From Oscillospiraceae bacterium (GTDB taxonomy: Bacteria > Bacillota > Clostridia > Oscillospirales > Ruminococcaceae), in NCBI GenBank assembly GCA_017848155.1, contig JAGAKC010000106.1, positions 1-18,119 on the forward strand: DNA of 18,119 nucleotides, given 5' to 3'. The notes below the pieces were generated by a model, which was given only the letters and a program-made list of their open reading frames with translations, did not search any database and had not been told where the DNA came from. A program made the translations under genes and the position numbers. Below are positions 1-8,100 of the stretch, piece by piece. Position 1 is the stretch's first letter; the number at the start of each line of letters is the position of its first letter.

Positions 1-36
1 ACGAAATCGATTTTCCTTAAGGGAAAATCGAAGAAA
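1..36. repeat. 36-bp palindromic intergenic repeat, copy 1
   Basis: This is the first of two identical 36-bp copies; the other is at 146-181. Each contains an inverted repeat with arms TCGATTTTCC (7-16) and GGAAAATCGA (22-31) around a TTAAG loop, so the RNA would fold into a 10-bp hairpin. It sits at the window edge, so the full element may extend leftward. It may be a short dispersed intergenic repeat or a terminator of an upstream gene outside the window. The identity of the copies is seen directly; the role is unknown. Confidence 0.75.
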
Positions 37-46
37 AAATCTTGCA

Positions 47-68
47 ATTTGCGGCGAATGCCGCAAAT
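47..68. repeat. GC-rich hairpin between the two 36-bp repeats
   Basis: A perfect 9-bp inverted repeat, ATTTGCGGC (47-55) and GCCGCAAAT (60-68), closes a GAAT tetraloop. It lies between the two palindromic repeats. There is no T-tract on either side, so it is not a classical terminator. It adds to the impression that 1-181 is a structured intergenic element rather than a plain promoter region. Confidence 0.6.
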
Positions 69-145
69 CGGGGACATGCACATGATAAGAGATTTTACTG
101 TGAGTCGAGGAAGATACGCTGAGGCGAGATTTTTGCGGTTTCGGA

Positions 146-181
146 ACGAAATCGATTTTCCTTAAGGGAAAATCGAAGAAA
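146..181. repeat. 36-bp palindromic intergenic repeat, copy 2
   Basis: This is an exact second copy of bases 1-36, offset by 145 bp, with hairpin arms at 152-161 and 167-176. It ends 13 bp before the AGGAGG ribosome site of the following gene, so it probably lies in that gene's leader. I could not find a convincing promoter with good spacing in 1-210, so the promoter for the next gene may lie left of the window. Confidence 0.75.
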
Positions 182-210
182 GAATATAAGATAGAGGAGG
201 GGCACAGAAA

Positions 211-1386
211 ATGAATATGGTAAAGCTTGAACGTATCACAGATATGCTGAGAGCACAGGTCAATGACGGCTCCGTAAAAGGCGCTTCCGCAATGGTCCTG
301 AAAAACGGTCAGCCGATATACCGTGCCAATGTGGGCATGGCAGACGAAGCGAGAGGAATAAAGTGGACCAACGACACTATCGTGCGTCTGTATTCCATGA
401 CAAAGCCGATCACTGCCGCCGCTGCTATGATACTTTTCGACAGGGGACAGCTTGATCTGCAGGACAAGGTGGAGTGGTTCATTCCGGGCTTCAGAGATCA
501 GAAGGTGCTCACCAATGACGGAACATTTCCTGTCAATACACCTGTAACGATCAAGAATCTGCTGGATATGACTTCGGGATTATGTTATCCCGATGGCTGG
601 TTCCCTGCAGGCGCAGAGATGCAGAAGCTGTATGACCGCCTTGATGCGGAGTACAAGGACGGCAAGCCCTCCGATACACTTACATATGCAAATCTCATAG
701 GTCAGCAGCCGCTTGCATTCCAGCCGGGCGAAAGATGGATGTACGGCACCAGCGCCGATATCCTTGGTGCGGTGATCGAGGTCATCTCAGGGAAAAAATT
801 CGGTGACTTCCTGCGTGAGGAGCTTTTTGAGCCGCTTGGGATGAAGGATACGGATTTCTATGTACCCGAGGATAAGCTTGACAGATTTGCCGAAAACTAC
901 GAGCCTAAGGACGGAGAGCTGGTTCCCTGCCTGTGGCAGCATCTGGGACTTACCTACCTCTGCCGAAAGAAGCCTGAGTTCGAGTCTGGCGGTGCAGGAC
1001 TCTGCTCCACGATGGACGATTATGCAGCATTTGCGACGATGCTGCTGAACAAGGGCGAGTACAACGGCAGACGTATACTAAGCGAAAATGCAGTGAGGTA
1101 TCTCACCTCGCCGCAGCTGAATGAAAAGCAGCAGAATAGCCTTGACTGGGATTCGCTCGTGGGATACAGCTACGGCAATCTTATGCGCATCTGCAAGGAT
1201 GAGTGCGGCGCAGCAGGCATAAGCACACGCAAGGGAGAGTACGGCTGGGACGGCTGGCTTGGCTGCTTCTTTGCAAACGATCCCGAAAATAAATATACGT
1301 TCCTGTACTTCATCCAGCGCTGCGGCGGACTTGGACAGCGCCCTATCCGCATGATAAAGCAGATAGTATACGGCGCAGAGAACTGA
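211..1386 (+). CDS. Serine beta-lactamase-fold hydrolase (class C / esterase EstB / PBP4*-like)
   Basis: 391 residues with the serine beta-lactamase / penicillin-binding fold. The catalytic S-x-x-K tetrad is S62-M-T-K65, with the usual acyl nucleophile serine and general-base lysine. The second-motif tyrosine is probably Y178 in W-M-Y-G-T-S. The region G345-W-D-G-W-L-G351 sits where EstB-type members carry their third motif (GWGG-like) in place of K-T-G. No signal peptide or membrane segment is visible, so it is predicted to be cytoplasmic, which argues for an esterase or peptidase rather than secreted antibiotic resistance. The AGGAGG ribosome site (195-200) lies 10 bases before the ATG at 211; a second in-frame ATG at 217 is less well placed. 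The gene stands alone and is followed at once by a terminator. Family is confident, substrate unknown. Confidence 0.9.
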   Translation: MNMVKLERITDMLRAQVNDGSVKGASAMVLKNGQPIYRANVGMADEARGIKWTNDTIVRLYSMTKPITAAAAMILFDRGQLDLQDKVEWFIPGFRDQKVLTNDGTFPVNTPVTIKNLLDMTSGLCYPDGWFPAGAEMQKLYDRLDAEYKDGKPSDTLTYANLIGQQPLAFQPGERWMYGTSADILGAVIEVISGKKFGDFLREELFEPLGMKDTDFYVPEDKLDRFAENYEPKDGELVPCLWQHLGLTYLCRKKPEFESGGAGLCSTMDDYAAFATMLLNKGEYNGRRILSENAVRYLTSPQLNEKQQNSLDWDSLVGYSYGNLMRICKDECGAAGISTRKGEYGWDGWLGCFFANDPENKYTFLYFIQRCGGLGQRPIRMIKQIVYGAEN

Positions 1387-1394
1387 TATAAACA

Positions 1395-1430
1395 ACATCC
1401 CCGAGATCAAAGGATTTCGGGGATGTATTA
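1395..1430 (+). terminator. Intrinsic terminator of the beta-lactamase-fold gene
   Basis: Inverted repeat ACATCCCCGA (1395-1404) and TCGGGGATGT (1417-1426), a 10-bp stem extendable by two weaker pairs, starts 8 bp after the stop codon and is followed by ATTATTT. The T-tract is short, so termination may be moderate. Confidence 0.75.
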
Positions 1431-1439
1431 TTTAAGAGC

Positions 1440-1472
1440 AAAAAAAACCCGCAGACAAGGGGGTGTCTGCGG
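1440..1472 (-). terminator. Strong intrinsic terminator of the small RNA (and probably of the AEC gene)
   Basis: On the minus strand a perfect 9-bp stem, CCGCAGACA (1472-1464) and TGTCTGCGG (1457-1449), with a CCCCCT loop, is followed by G and eight consecutive Ts (1447-1440). No other terminator lies between here and the transporter stop codon at 1688, so transporter transcripts probably end here too. A GCGCAAGACA segment at 1587-1578 could pair with the 3' arm with one bulge, a possible alternative fold. Confidence 0.8.
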
Positions 1473-1600
1473 CAAAGTCAAAACAATGCGCCGACCGCTT
1501 GGGGAAAAGCGGGTTTGTTCGGCAAAATAATTGGGGAAAATATATTAAGAAGTATGTTAGCTATAAAGCTACAATACTGTCTTGCGCAATATTTATTACT
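1440..1600 (-). ncRNA. Candidate orphan structured small RNA (~160 nt)
   Basis: A complete transcription unit without a plausible reading frame. A promoter at 1606-1634 predicts a start near 1599-1600 and a strong terminator ends it at about 1440. Between these, reading on the minus strand, three structures can be drawn: a hairpin at 1577-1552 (5 outer pairs or so, a 2x2 internal loop, then TAGCT/AGCTA around TTAT); a hairpin at 1523-1490 (GCCGA/TCGGC outside, CCGCTT/AAGCGG inside); and the terminator hairpin CCGCAGACA/TGTCTGCGG (1472-1449) followed by G and eight Ts. An additional closing stem, 11 positions with one mismatch, joins 1594-1584 to 1491-1481. TTTTCCCCAA occurs twice (1540-1531 and 1508-1499) and the terminator loop is CCCCCT, so three C-rich segments may be exposed. 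I do not recognise it as 6S, tmRNA, SRP or RNase P RNA. Confidence 0.6.
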
Positions 1601-1605
1601 CTTAT

Positions 1606-1634
1606 ATTATAGCATTGAACAAGCTATTTTTCAA
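1606..1634 (-). promoter_or_regulatory. Sigma-A-type promoter for the small RNA
   Basis: Reading the minus strand, TTGAAA (1634-1629) and a perfect TATAAT (1611-1606) are separated by exactly 17 bp. It lies 54 bp beyond the transporter stop codon and faces no coding region, which is the main reason to propose an independent non-coding transcript. Confidence 0.7.
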
Positions 1635-1687
1635 CTCACAAAACTGACAAAAATTCCATGTTGAAATTGTTCATTATATCCATTGTA

Positions 1688-2656
1688 TCACAAAGCAGGT
1701 GAGATGACTCCCGACAAAGCAGCCGAAAGCATCAGCACCAACGGCATGGTAAGCATGCTTGCTATCGTGGACAGCGCAAAATGATTGGATGCGTATTCCG
1801 CATTTCGGTTATGATTATAGGCAAACATTATCGTGGCAGATGCGGTAGGTGCTGCCGCCGCAATAAGTATGGTGTCGATTATCAGCTTAGGCACGCCCAG
1901 AAGCGTCAGCGGCACGAACATCACCGTAAGCACGGCAGGCACCAGTATCAGCTTGAACAGCTGTACATAGTATACCCTTGGGCTACGGAATGCGGAAAGC
2001 AGACCTGCCTTTGCAATGGTCGCACCAGACACTATCATTGCAAGCGGCGTGTTCAGCGCACCCAGATAGTCAAGCGGAGTCTGCAATATACCGGGCAATC
2101 TCAGACCTGTAAAGAAAAACACCAGTCCAAGCGCAATAGAAAGTATAGCAGGCGAGATAAGCACCTTAAGAACAGTTTTTGCCGTGTCAGAAGCGGACTT
2201 GCGCTCACCGCCCTGCATCGTCATGACGCCATGCGTCCACATGAACAGGTTGAATACCGTGATGTAGCCCGTAAGATAAAACACGCCGTCATTTCCGAAG
2301 GTCGCCTGTACAAGCGGAATACCCATAAATGCGCAGTTGGAATAGCTTATGGCAAAGCGTTCCGTTTCAAAATCACTCTTTGTACGCCTTACCGCAAGCA
2401 TAGAGAACAATATCAGCACCACATGAGATACTACGGCAAGACCAGCCGCAATAAGCAGACCCGTAAGCATTTCGGGCGCAAAATCGGTCTGATATGAGTT
2501 AAAGATCACTATAGGATTGATTATCTTGATCGCAATAGCAGAAAGCTGCTTGGTGCTGTCCTCGGACAGAAAATCCTTCTTGAAAAGAAAATAGCCGAAA
2601 AACAGCAGTATAAACATTATCACTGCCTGGTAGGCGATCACAAGTGCGGAGTCCAT
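1688..2656 (-). CDS. AEC-family (auxin efflux carrier-like) membrane transporter
   Basis: 322 residues, very hydrophobic throughout, about ten predicted membrane segments, in line with the usual 300-320 residues of the AEC/Mem_trans family (YfdV-like proteins). Typical family features are visible: an N-terminal helix ending in a short FLFKKDFLSE turn followed by N-P within INPIVIFNSY, a central charged loop near residues 150-160, and a C-terminal half beginning with LGALNTPLAMIVSGATIAKAG, the two halves resembling each other as in this fold. Known members export small organic anions such as malate or malonate; substrate cannot be read here. The ATG at 2656 has only a modest GAGAGGGA ribosome site about 8 bases upstream. 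It is transcribed alone from its own promoter, divergent to htpG. Confidence 0.88.
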   Translation of the reverse strand: MDSALVIAYQAVIMFILLFFGYFLFKKDFLSEDSTKQLSAIAIKIINPIVIFNSYQTDFAPEMLTGLLIAAGLAVVSHVVLILFSMLAVRRTKSDFETERFAISYSNCAFMGIPLVQATFGNDGVFYLTGYITVFNLFMWTHGVMTMQGGERKSASDTAKTVLKVLISPAILSIALGLVFFFTGLRLPGILQTPLDYLGALNTPLAMIVSGATIAKAGLLSAFRSPRVYYVQLFKLILVPAVLTVMFVPLTLLGVPKLIIDTILIAAAAPTASATIMFAYNHNRNAEYASNHFALSTIASMLTMPLVLMLSAALSGVISPAL

Positions 2657-2691
2657 TCTTTTGTCCCTCTCTTTTTTATCTTTGCAGACAT

Positions 2692-2720
2692 ATTATACTC
2701 CTTTTTCGCAGATTAATCAA
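2692..2720 (-). promoter_or_regulatory. Promoter of the AEC transporter gene
   Basis: On the minus strand TTGATT (2720-2715), a 17-bp spacer and TATAAT (2697-2692) place the start near 2685, giving a leader of about 30 bases before the ATG at 2656. Confidence 0.65.
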
Positions 2721-2859
2721 TACAAAAAACCGTGTTTTTCTGTCGCATGTCCGACTTTTGTGCAAAAGCCAGCGCAGCGGTCTGCTATTAATTACACAGG
2801 TATTATTCGATGGCTGTCTGTACAAGGGTGATGCTTTTGTGAAATTTTTCATTTGGGAC

Positions 2860-2887
2860 TTGATTTTTTCTGAAAATGTGATATAAT
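2860..2887 (+). promoter_or_regulatory. Promoter of htpG
   Basis: TTGATT (2860-2865), a 16-bp spacer and a perfect TATAAT (2882-2887) predict a start near 2894, inside the CIRCE operator that follows. A repressor bound there would block initiation directly. Confidence 0.75.
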
Positions 2888-2891
2888 ATTT

Positions 2892-2918
2892 TTAGCACTC
2901 CCCATAAGAGAGTGCTAA
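2892..2918 (+). promoter_or_regulatory. CIRCE operator (HrcA binding site)
   Basis: TTAGCACTC (2892-2900), nine bases, GAGTGCTAA (2910-2918). This is an exact match, in both arms and spacing, to the CIRCE element bound by the heat-shock repressor HrcA. It begins five bases after the -10 box and overlaps the predicted start site, the standard position for HrcA repression. It predicts heat-inducible transcription of htpG; hrcA itself is not in the window. Confidence 0.96.
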
Positions 2919-2975
2919 AAAATAAAAACATACGGCATCTGCCGCAATATACAGAAAAACGAGGAGCTGATAACA

Positions 2976-4862
2976 ATGGAAACAAAAGAATTTAAGGCGG
3001 AATCCAAACGACTGCTTGAGATGATGATAAACTCCATCTACACTCATAAGGAGATATTCCTGCGTGAGCTTATCTCCAACGCAAGCGACGCCATGGACAA
3101 GCTGTATTTCAGATCTATGAGCGAGAACACAGGTATCACACGTTCTGATATGGCTATCAGGATAGAGGCTGACAAGGATGCGAGAACTCTTACCATCACC
3201 GATAACGGAATCGGAATGACAAAGGAGGAGCTTGAAAACAACCTCGGTACCATCGCAAAGAGCGGTTCTCTTGCATTCAAGACAGAGAACGAAAAGGTCG
3301 ATGACGTAAACATCATCGGTCAGTTCGGTGTCGGCTTCTATTCTGCTTTCATGGTAGCAAAGAAGGTCACTGTAATCTCAAAGGCATATGGCAGCGACAG
3401 CGCGTTCCTGTGGACAAGTGAGGGCGTTGACGGCTACTCCATAGAGGACGCAAACAAGGATTCTCACGGTACAAAGATCATTCTTGAGATCAAGGATAAT
3501 GCTGAGGACGAGAATTACGACGAGTTCCTTGCACCTTACAAGATCAAATCGCTTATAAGAAAGTATTCCGATTACATCCGTTATCCTATCACGATGGACG
3601 TGGAGCACGAAAGACTGAAGGAGGGCACGGAAAACGAGTACGAAAAAGAGATCGTTACCGAAACTCTCAACAGTATGACGCCTATCTGGAAGAAGTCCAA
3701 GTCTGAGCTTAAGGACGAGGAATACAACCAGTTCTACAAGGACAAGTACTACGATCACGAGGATCCCATTGCGCATATCCACACCAGCACAGAGGGAACT
3801 GCGACTTATACTGCGCTTATGTATATCCCTGCAAAGGCGCCTTATGATTACTATTCAAAGAACTACGAAAAGGGACTGCAGCTTTATTCCAGCGGTGTAA
3901 TGATAATGGAAAAATGCGGCGATCTGCTTCCTGACTATTTCAGCTTTGTAAGAGGTCTTGTGGACAGCGAGGACCTGTCGCTCAATATCTCCCGTGAGAT
4001 GCTCCAGCACGACAGACAGCTTAAGCTTATCGCAAAGAGCCTTGAAAAATCCATCAGGAACGAGCTGAAAAAGCTGCTTAAAAACGATCGTGACAGATAC
4101 GAAAAGTTCTTTGACAGCTTTGGTATGCAGCTCAAATACGGCATATATGAGAGCTTCGGCGCAAACAAGGAGAATCTGCAGGATCTGCTGATGTTCAAGA
4201 GCAGCTTCGGCAGCGGTTATGTTACACTTGAAGAATATGTTTCCCGTATGAAGGAGGAGCAGAAGTACATCTACTTTGCAAGCGGTTCTTCCGTTTCAAG
4301 GATAGAGGGTCTGCCCCAGACGGAGCTTGTCAAGGACAAGGGTTATGAGATACTGTATTTCACAGACCATGTAGACGAGTTCACTGTACAGATGATGCAC
4401 GACTACAACGGCAAGGAGTTCAGATCTGTTTCCGCAGACGATCTCGGACTTGAGAGCGAGGCAGAAAAGGAAGAGATCAAAAAGGCAGAGGAGGACAGCA
4501 AGGAGCTGTTCGACTTCATGACAGAGAAGCTTGCAGGCAAGGTAAAGGCTGTAAAGCTGTCCAGACGCCTTAAGACTCACCCTGTATGCATCACCAGCGA
4601 GGGCATGCTGTCCGTTGAGATGGAAAAGGTGCTTTCCGTAATGCCCGAGGAGCAGGCACGCTCCGCAAAGGCACAGAAGATACTTGAGATAAACGCCGAG
4701 CACCCCATATTTGCAAAGCTGAAGGCGCTTTATGCCGCTGATAAGGATGCTGTAGCAGAGTATGCAGACATTCTTTACTGTCAGGCTCTTCTTATAGAGG
4801 GCATGGCTATAGACGACCCTGTAGGCTTTACAAATAAGCTTTGTGAGATCATGTCGAAATAA
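2976..4862 (+). CDS. htpG: Molecular chaperone HtpG (bacterial Hsp90)
   Basis: 628 residues, the normal length for HtpG, a cytoplasmic ATP-dependent homodimeric chaperone that remodels client proteins, often with DnaK. The N-terminal GHKL ATPase domain (about 1-215) carries the expected motifs: E31 and N35 in [11 protein letters not shown]76-N-G-I-G-M81, and G115-Q-F-G-V-G-F121. The middle client-binding domain contains the conserved LNISREMLQ segment, whose arginine contacts the ATP gamma-phosphate in the family. The rest forms the C-terminal dimerisation domain. GAGGAG at 2961-2966, nine bases before the ATG, fixes the start. The gene stands alone between a CIRCE-controlled promoter and a strong hairpin. 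The protein is complete with no missing motif. Control by HrcA is predicted; in Bacillus subtilis htpG is not an HrcA target. Confidence 0.98.
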   Translation: METKEFKAESKRLLEMMINSIYTHKEIFLRELISNASDAMDKLYFRSMSENTGITRSDMAIRIEADKDARTLTITDNGIGMTKEELENNLGTIAKSGSLAFKTENEKVDDVNIIGQFGVGFYSAFMVAKKVTVISKAYGSDSAFLWTSEGVDGYSIEDANKDSHGTKIILEIKDNAEDENYDEFLAPYKIKSLIRKYSDYIRYPITMDVEHERLKEGTENEYEKEIVTETLNSMTPIWKKSKSELKDEEYNQFYKDKYYDHEDPIAHIHTSTEGTATYTALMYIPAKAPYDYYSKNYEKGLQLYSSGVMIMEKCGDLLPDYFSFVRGLVDSEDLSLNISREMLQHDRQLKLIAKSLEKSIRNELKKLLKNDRDRYEKFFDSFGMQLKYGIYESFGANKENLQDLLMFKSSFGSGYVTLEEYVSRMKEEQKYIYFASGSSVSRIEGLPQTELVKDKGYEILYFTDHVDEFTVQMMHDYNGKEFRSVSADDLGLESEAEKEEIKKAEEDSKELFDFMTEKLAGKVKAVKLSRRLKTHPVCITSEGMLSVEMEKVLSVMPEEQARSAKAQKILEINAEHPIFAKLKALYAADKDAVAEYADILYCQALLIEGMAIDDPVGFTNKLCEIMSK

Positions 4863-4868
4863 TAAACA

Positions 4869-4895
4869 ACTCCGCACAGTTGATCTGTGCGGAGT
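4869..4895. terminator. Hairpin after htpG, copy 1 of a 27-bp palindrome
   Basis: ACTCCGCACAG (4869-4879), loop TTGAT, CTGTGCGGAGT (4885-4895): a perfect 11-bp stem six bases after the htpG stop. It lacks a T-tract, but a second hairpin at 4905-4929 (arms GAAAAAGTCCC and GGGACTTTTTC) follows directly and does end in Ts, so together they should terminate htpG transcripts. Confidence 0.7.
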
Positions 4896-5038
4896 GAAAC
4901 CGTCGAAAAAGTCCCGTTGGGACTTTTTCACCGAAGCATCCGCACTACCCGCACTCGTTGACGGCGATGCCGTCAACTCGCACAGTTGTGCGGATAGAAG
5001 TTATTTTTCCAACGCACATGTCGCCGGAAAAATTAATT

Positions 5039-5060
5039 AAAAAAAGCCTGCTTCGCAGGC
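5039..5060 (-). terminator. Terminator of the cytoplasmic EAL gene
   Basis: On the minus strand GCCTGC (5060-5055), loop GAA, GCAGGC (5051-5046) is followed by seven Ts (5045-5039). It is the first good minus-strand terminator after the stop codon at 5126, apart from the palindrome at 5086-5112, which lacks a T-tract in this direction. Confidence 0.75.
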
Positions 5061-5125
5061 AGAAAAATAGTTTTTCGACAAGCTGACTCCGCACAGTTGA
5101 TCTGTGCGGAGTATTTTTGTGCTGT

Positions 5126-8100
5126 TTATCGGATTATGTCCTCAAAATTTGATACGGGCATAGGCTTGTAGTAATAGTAGCCCTGTATCATATCGCATCC
5201 AAGCTCTCGCAGGAAGGTCACCTGCTCATCAGTCTCTACACCCTCTGATACTGTTGTGAGCTTAAGGTTTTTCGCAAGCTCCACAACAGAGGTGATGACC
5301 GCCTTGTTCTTTTCAGTCAGGTCGTTTCTGAGGAAGAAACCACCGTCTATCTTAAGCGTATCAAACGGCAGCAGCGTAATGAGATTGAGCGATGAATAGC
5401 CTGACCCGAAATCATCTACAGATATCCTGAAGCCAGCTTCCTTGAGCCTTGTCATTATATCCAGCAGACGGTTCATGTTTTCGGTCAGCATGCTTTCTGT
5501 AATTTCAAGCTCTATCATATTGCGTGGTACACCAAGATTGTCCACCAATGCACATATCTTGTCAGGGAAGGTCTCGTCACGCATATGCTGACGTGATACG
5601 TTCAGAGAGATCGTCGGTATCTTCTTTCCGTCACGCATCCAGCGCTTGATATCTGCTATAGCGCTGCGGTATATCGCAAAATCCATATCAGTGATAAAGC
5701 CGTTCTGCTCGAATACAGGCACGAATTTTCCCGGAGAGATCATCTCGCCGTCGGGCCTTATCCAGCGCACCAGCGCTTCTGCACCTACTATCTCGCCTGT
5801 TTCTGTGCATACCTTTGGCTGGTAGAACACCTTGAACTCGCCGTTATCCAGCGCCTCCACCATGTGAGTTTCCACATACTGACGGGTCTGCATCTCCTCT
5901 CTCAGCGTGTTGTCATAGAATGCAACAAGATTCGATGTGTAGTACGCCTTGTTCTTTATCGTTTTCTGCGCAAGCAGTGCACGGTCAAGCGCCGCCATGA
6001 TGCTTGAGCTTTCGCCCGTCAGCTCATATGCTCCCGCAATTATGTATATCTGCAGTCCTGTTTTTTCCATGACCTGAGATTGTGCACTCTGGAACATCTG
6101 GTTCAGTCGTGTCAGAAGATCGTTGTTGTTCGTGTTTCGGTAGAGAGCCACGAATCTCGCACCTTCCGAGCGGCAAAGAAGCTCTCCCGCACCAATCGAT
6201 GATTGCAGTATATCCGCCACACTTATAAGTACAGTATTACCACATTCGTAACCGCTGGACTCATTCAGCCTGCGGAAGTTAGCAATGCTTATCACGGCGA
6301 TATATCCGTATTCGGGATTCTGAGCGGTAAGCCGCATTGCATCCACAGCGAAGCTGTCAAAGCTCATAAGACCTGTCAGCGAATCACGGGTCCTTATCTT
6401 TCCTATGCACGGAGTTATGTCAGCCGTGCTTATCGCATAACGAGCACTGCCATCCTCAGCCGCATAGTGAGAAGCCGTAATATCCAGCCAGCGATTGGTG
6501 TCTTCCTTGTAATATGCCGCCGACGCTTTAAGCTGTCCTGCTTTCAGCTGGTGAGTAGGGCAATCCGCACAGGGCGCATCAAGCCCTCTGATCTTTTTAT
6601 AGCATATGTCGCCTTTTTTCAGGCCATAGCTTTTGGCTGCATTTTCACTGAAATAATCTACTGTGTATGTATCAGGGCAGATAGTAAATCCTTCAATGTT
6701 AAGGTCATTGATAACAGATATGGCAAAGCTTGAACGCTTGCTTGCGTAGATATAGTCGTAATACCGTGTAAACAATGCGTCAAGGGTATTGCTTAATGCC
6801 TCTATCACACCGATGTCAGACTCCTGCCATGTGATAGGCATATCCGATACCAGTGCAAAGTAGCCTACCACCGCATCTTCTGTCCTTATAGGGCAGCATA
6901 CTGCATTTGTGGCCCCGTTGACAAGCGTAAGACCATATTTTTTATCAGCACTTTTATCTGCGGCGATTATTATGCGCTTTTCAGTTTTAAGAATACCAAG
7001 CAGCTGCTCAGTAGAAACAGCAGGTATGACAGCAGGAACAGAATCATCTTTTTTGCCGCTCTTTGTCCATGGCATGTACGTATCCTCAGAGCCATCTATG
7101 ATCCTGACCAGCTTAATGCTGCTGCATTCTGTATATTCTCCCACCAGACGGAATGCGCCTGACAATGCATTGCGGACTTTTTCTTTATCTGTAAGCGCAA
7201 GATTGAGCAGGTGATATATCCTTTCCGTACCGACCGCATCAGAAATACCTTCAAGGATATCCTCTTCAGACTCTGTGCTGATATCCGAACGGATAAGCAT
7301 CGACGCATTATAATGCATAAAGCCGTTTCCGCCCTTCATCGCTGCGGCACTGAAAGCGGCATACGCTTCTTTGTAGGCTGTATCATAAGCCTTGTGGTTC
7401 ACGAACATGGAGATCCCGGCACTGACTGTGATCATTTTACCGTTCTGACCGTCACTGAACTGGAAATCATGGAACCTGAATATCACCCTTGTCACTATGG
7501 CATTCAGATTTGGTATATCACTGAAACGCACATAAAAAGCAAATAGACCGTCCTTTATCCGTGAATATGCGCTGCCCTGTTCCACTGCGCTTTGTCCTTT
7601 AAGGATCTTTGCAAGGGCACACTGTATATTATCGATCTCGGAAATATCAGCTATTTCATCAAATCTGTCAAGACCTACGATCACCAGGGCAGAGGTCTTT
7701 TCGCAGTTTTCGGTCAGCTTATTTTCCACAAGCTCACGAAATGCATCGTACACAAGCGCACCTGTCAGCTGATCACGACGACCGTCAGATACGATACCCG
7801 TGCCGCCCTTTTCTTCGGTAACATCAAGAGTTCTGCCTACAACACGCACAGGATTTCCGTTTTCATCAAAAACAGTCTTTCCTTCATATCTGAACCATAC
7901 TATATCACTGTAATCATTGACCACACGGACATCATAGCGTATCTCCTTATCTCCACGCTCCATAGCGTCGCAGAATTTGTGGAAAACAGGGATATCGTCC
8001 ACATAAACAGATCCCCAGCTGATTATCGTATCTCTGAAATGTACGATAGGATCCAGCTCGGTCTCATATATACCATTCAGCTTCTTGTACTGATAGCATA

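Larger units (their letters stand above)
4869..5112. repeat. 244-bp palindrome-bracketed intergenic element
   Basis: The block between the convergent htpG and EAL genes is bounded by two identical 27-bp palindromes (4869-4895 and 5086-5112). Just inside them, each at a 6-bp distance, lie GTCGAAAAA (4902-4910) and its inverse TTTTTCGAC (5071-5079), giving terminal inverted repeats of about 42 bp. Inside are a GTTGACGGC/GCCGTCAAC hairpin (4957-4977), a shortened relative of the end palindrome (CGCAC/GTGCG at 4979-4992) and the GCCTGC/GCAGGC hairpin (5046-5060). No reading frame looks real. The size and termini resemble a MITE or REP/BIME-like element; no target-site duplication is obvious. Confidence 0.55.

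Noticed and set aside
1..181. CRISPR array
   Set aside because: There are only two copies, the repeat is a 36-bp palindrome-centred unit with a 109-bp gap rather than a 30-40 bp spacer, and no cas gene is present.
211..1386. An antibiotic-resistance beta-lactamase
   Set aside because: The fold and S-x-x-K motif fit, but there is no signal peptide and the third motif is of the GWGG-like esterase kind, so a resistance role is not supported.
1440..1600. 6S RNA identity for the small RNA
   Set aside because: The size is close and a closing stem exists, but the interior folds as two separate hairpins rather than the long rod with a central bubble expected of 6S RNA.
1781..2497. A 238-residue plus-strand frame
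   Set aside because: It is antisense to the AEC transporter, very rich in Arg, His, Tyr and Cys, and lacks a ribosome site: a shadow frame.
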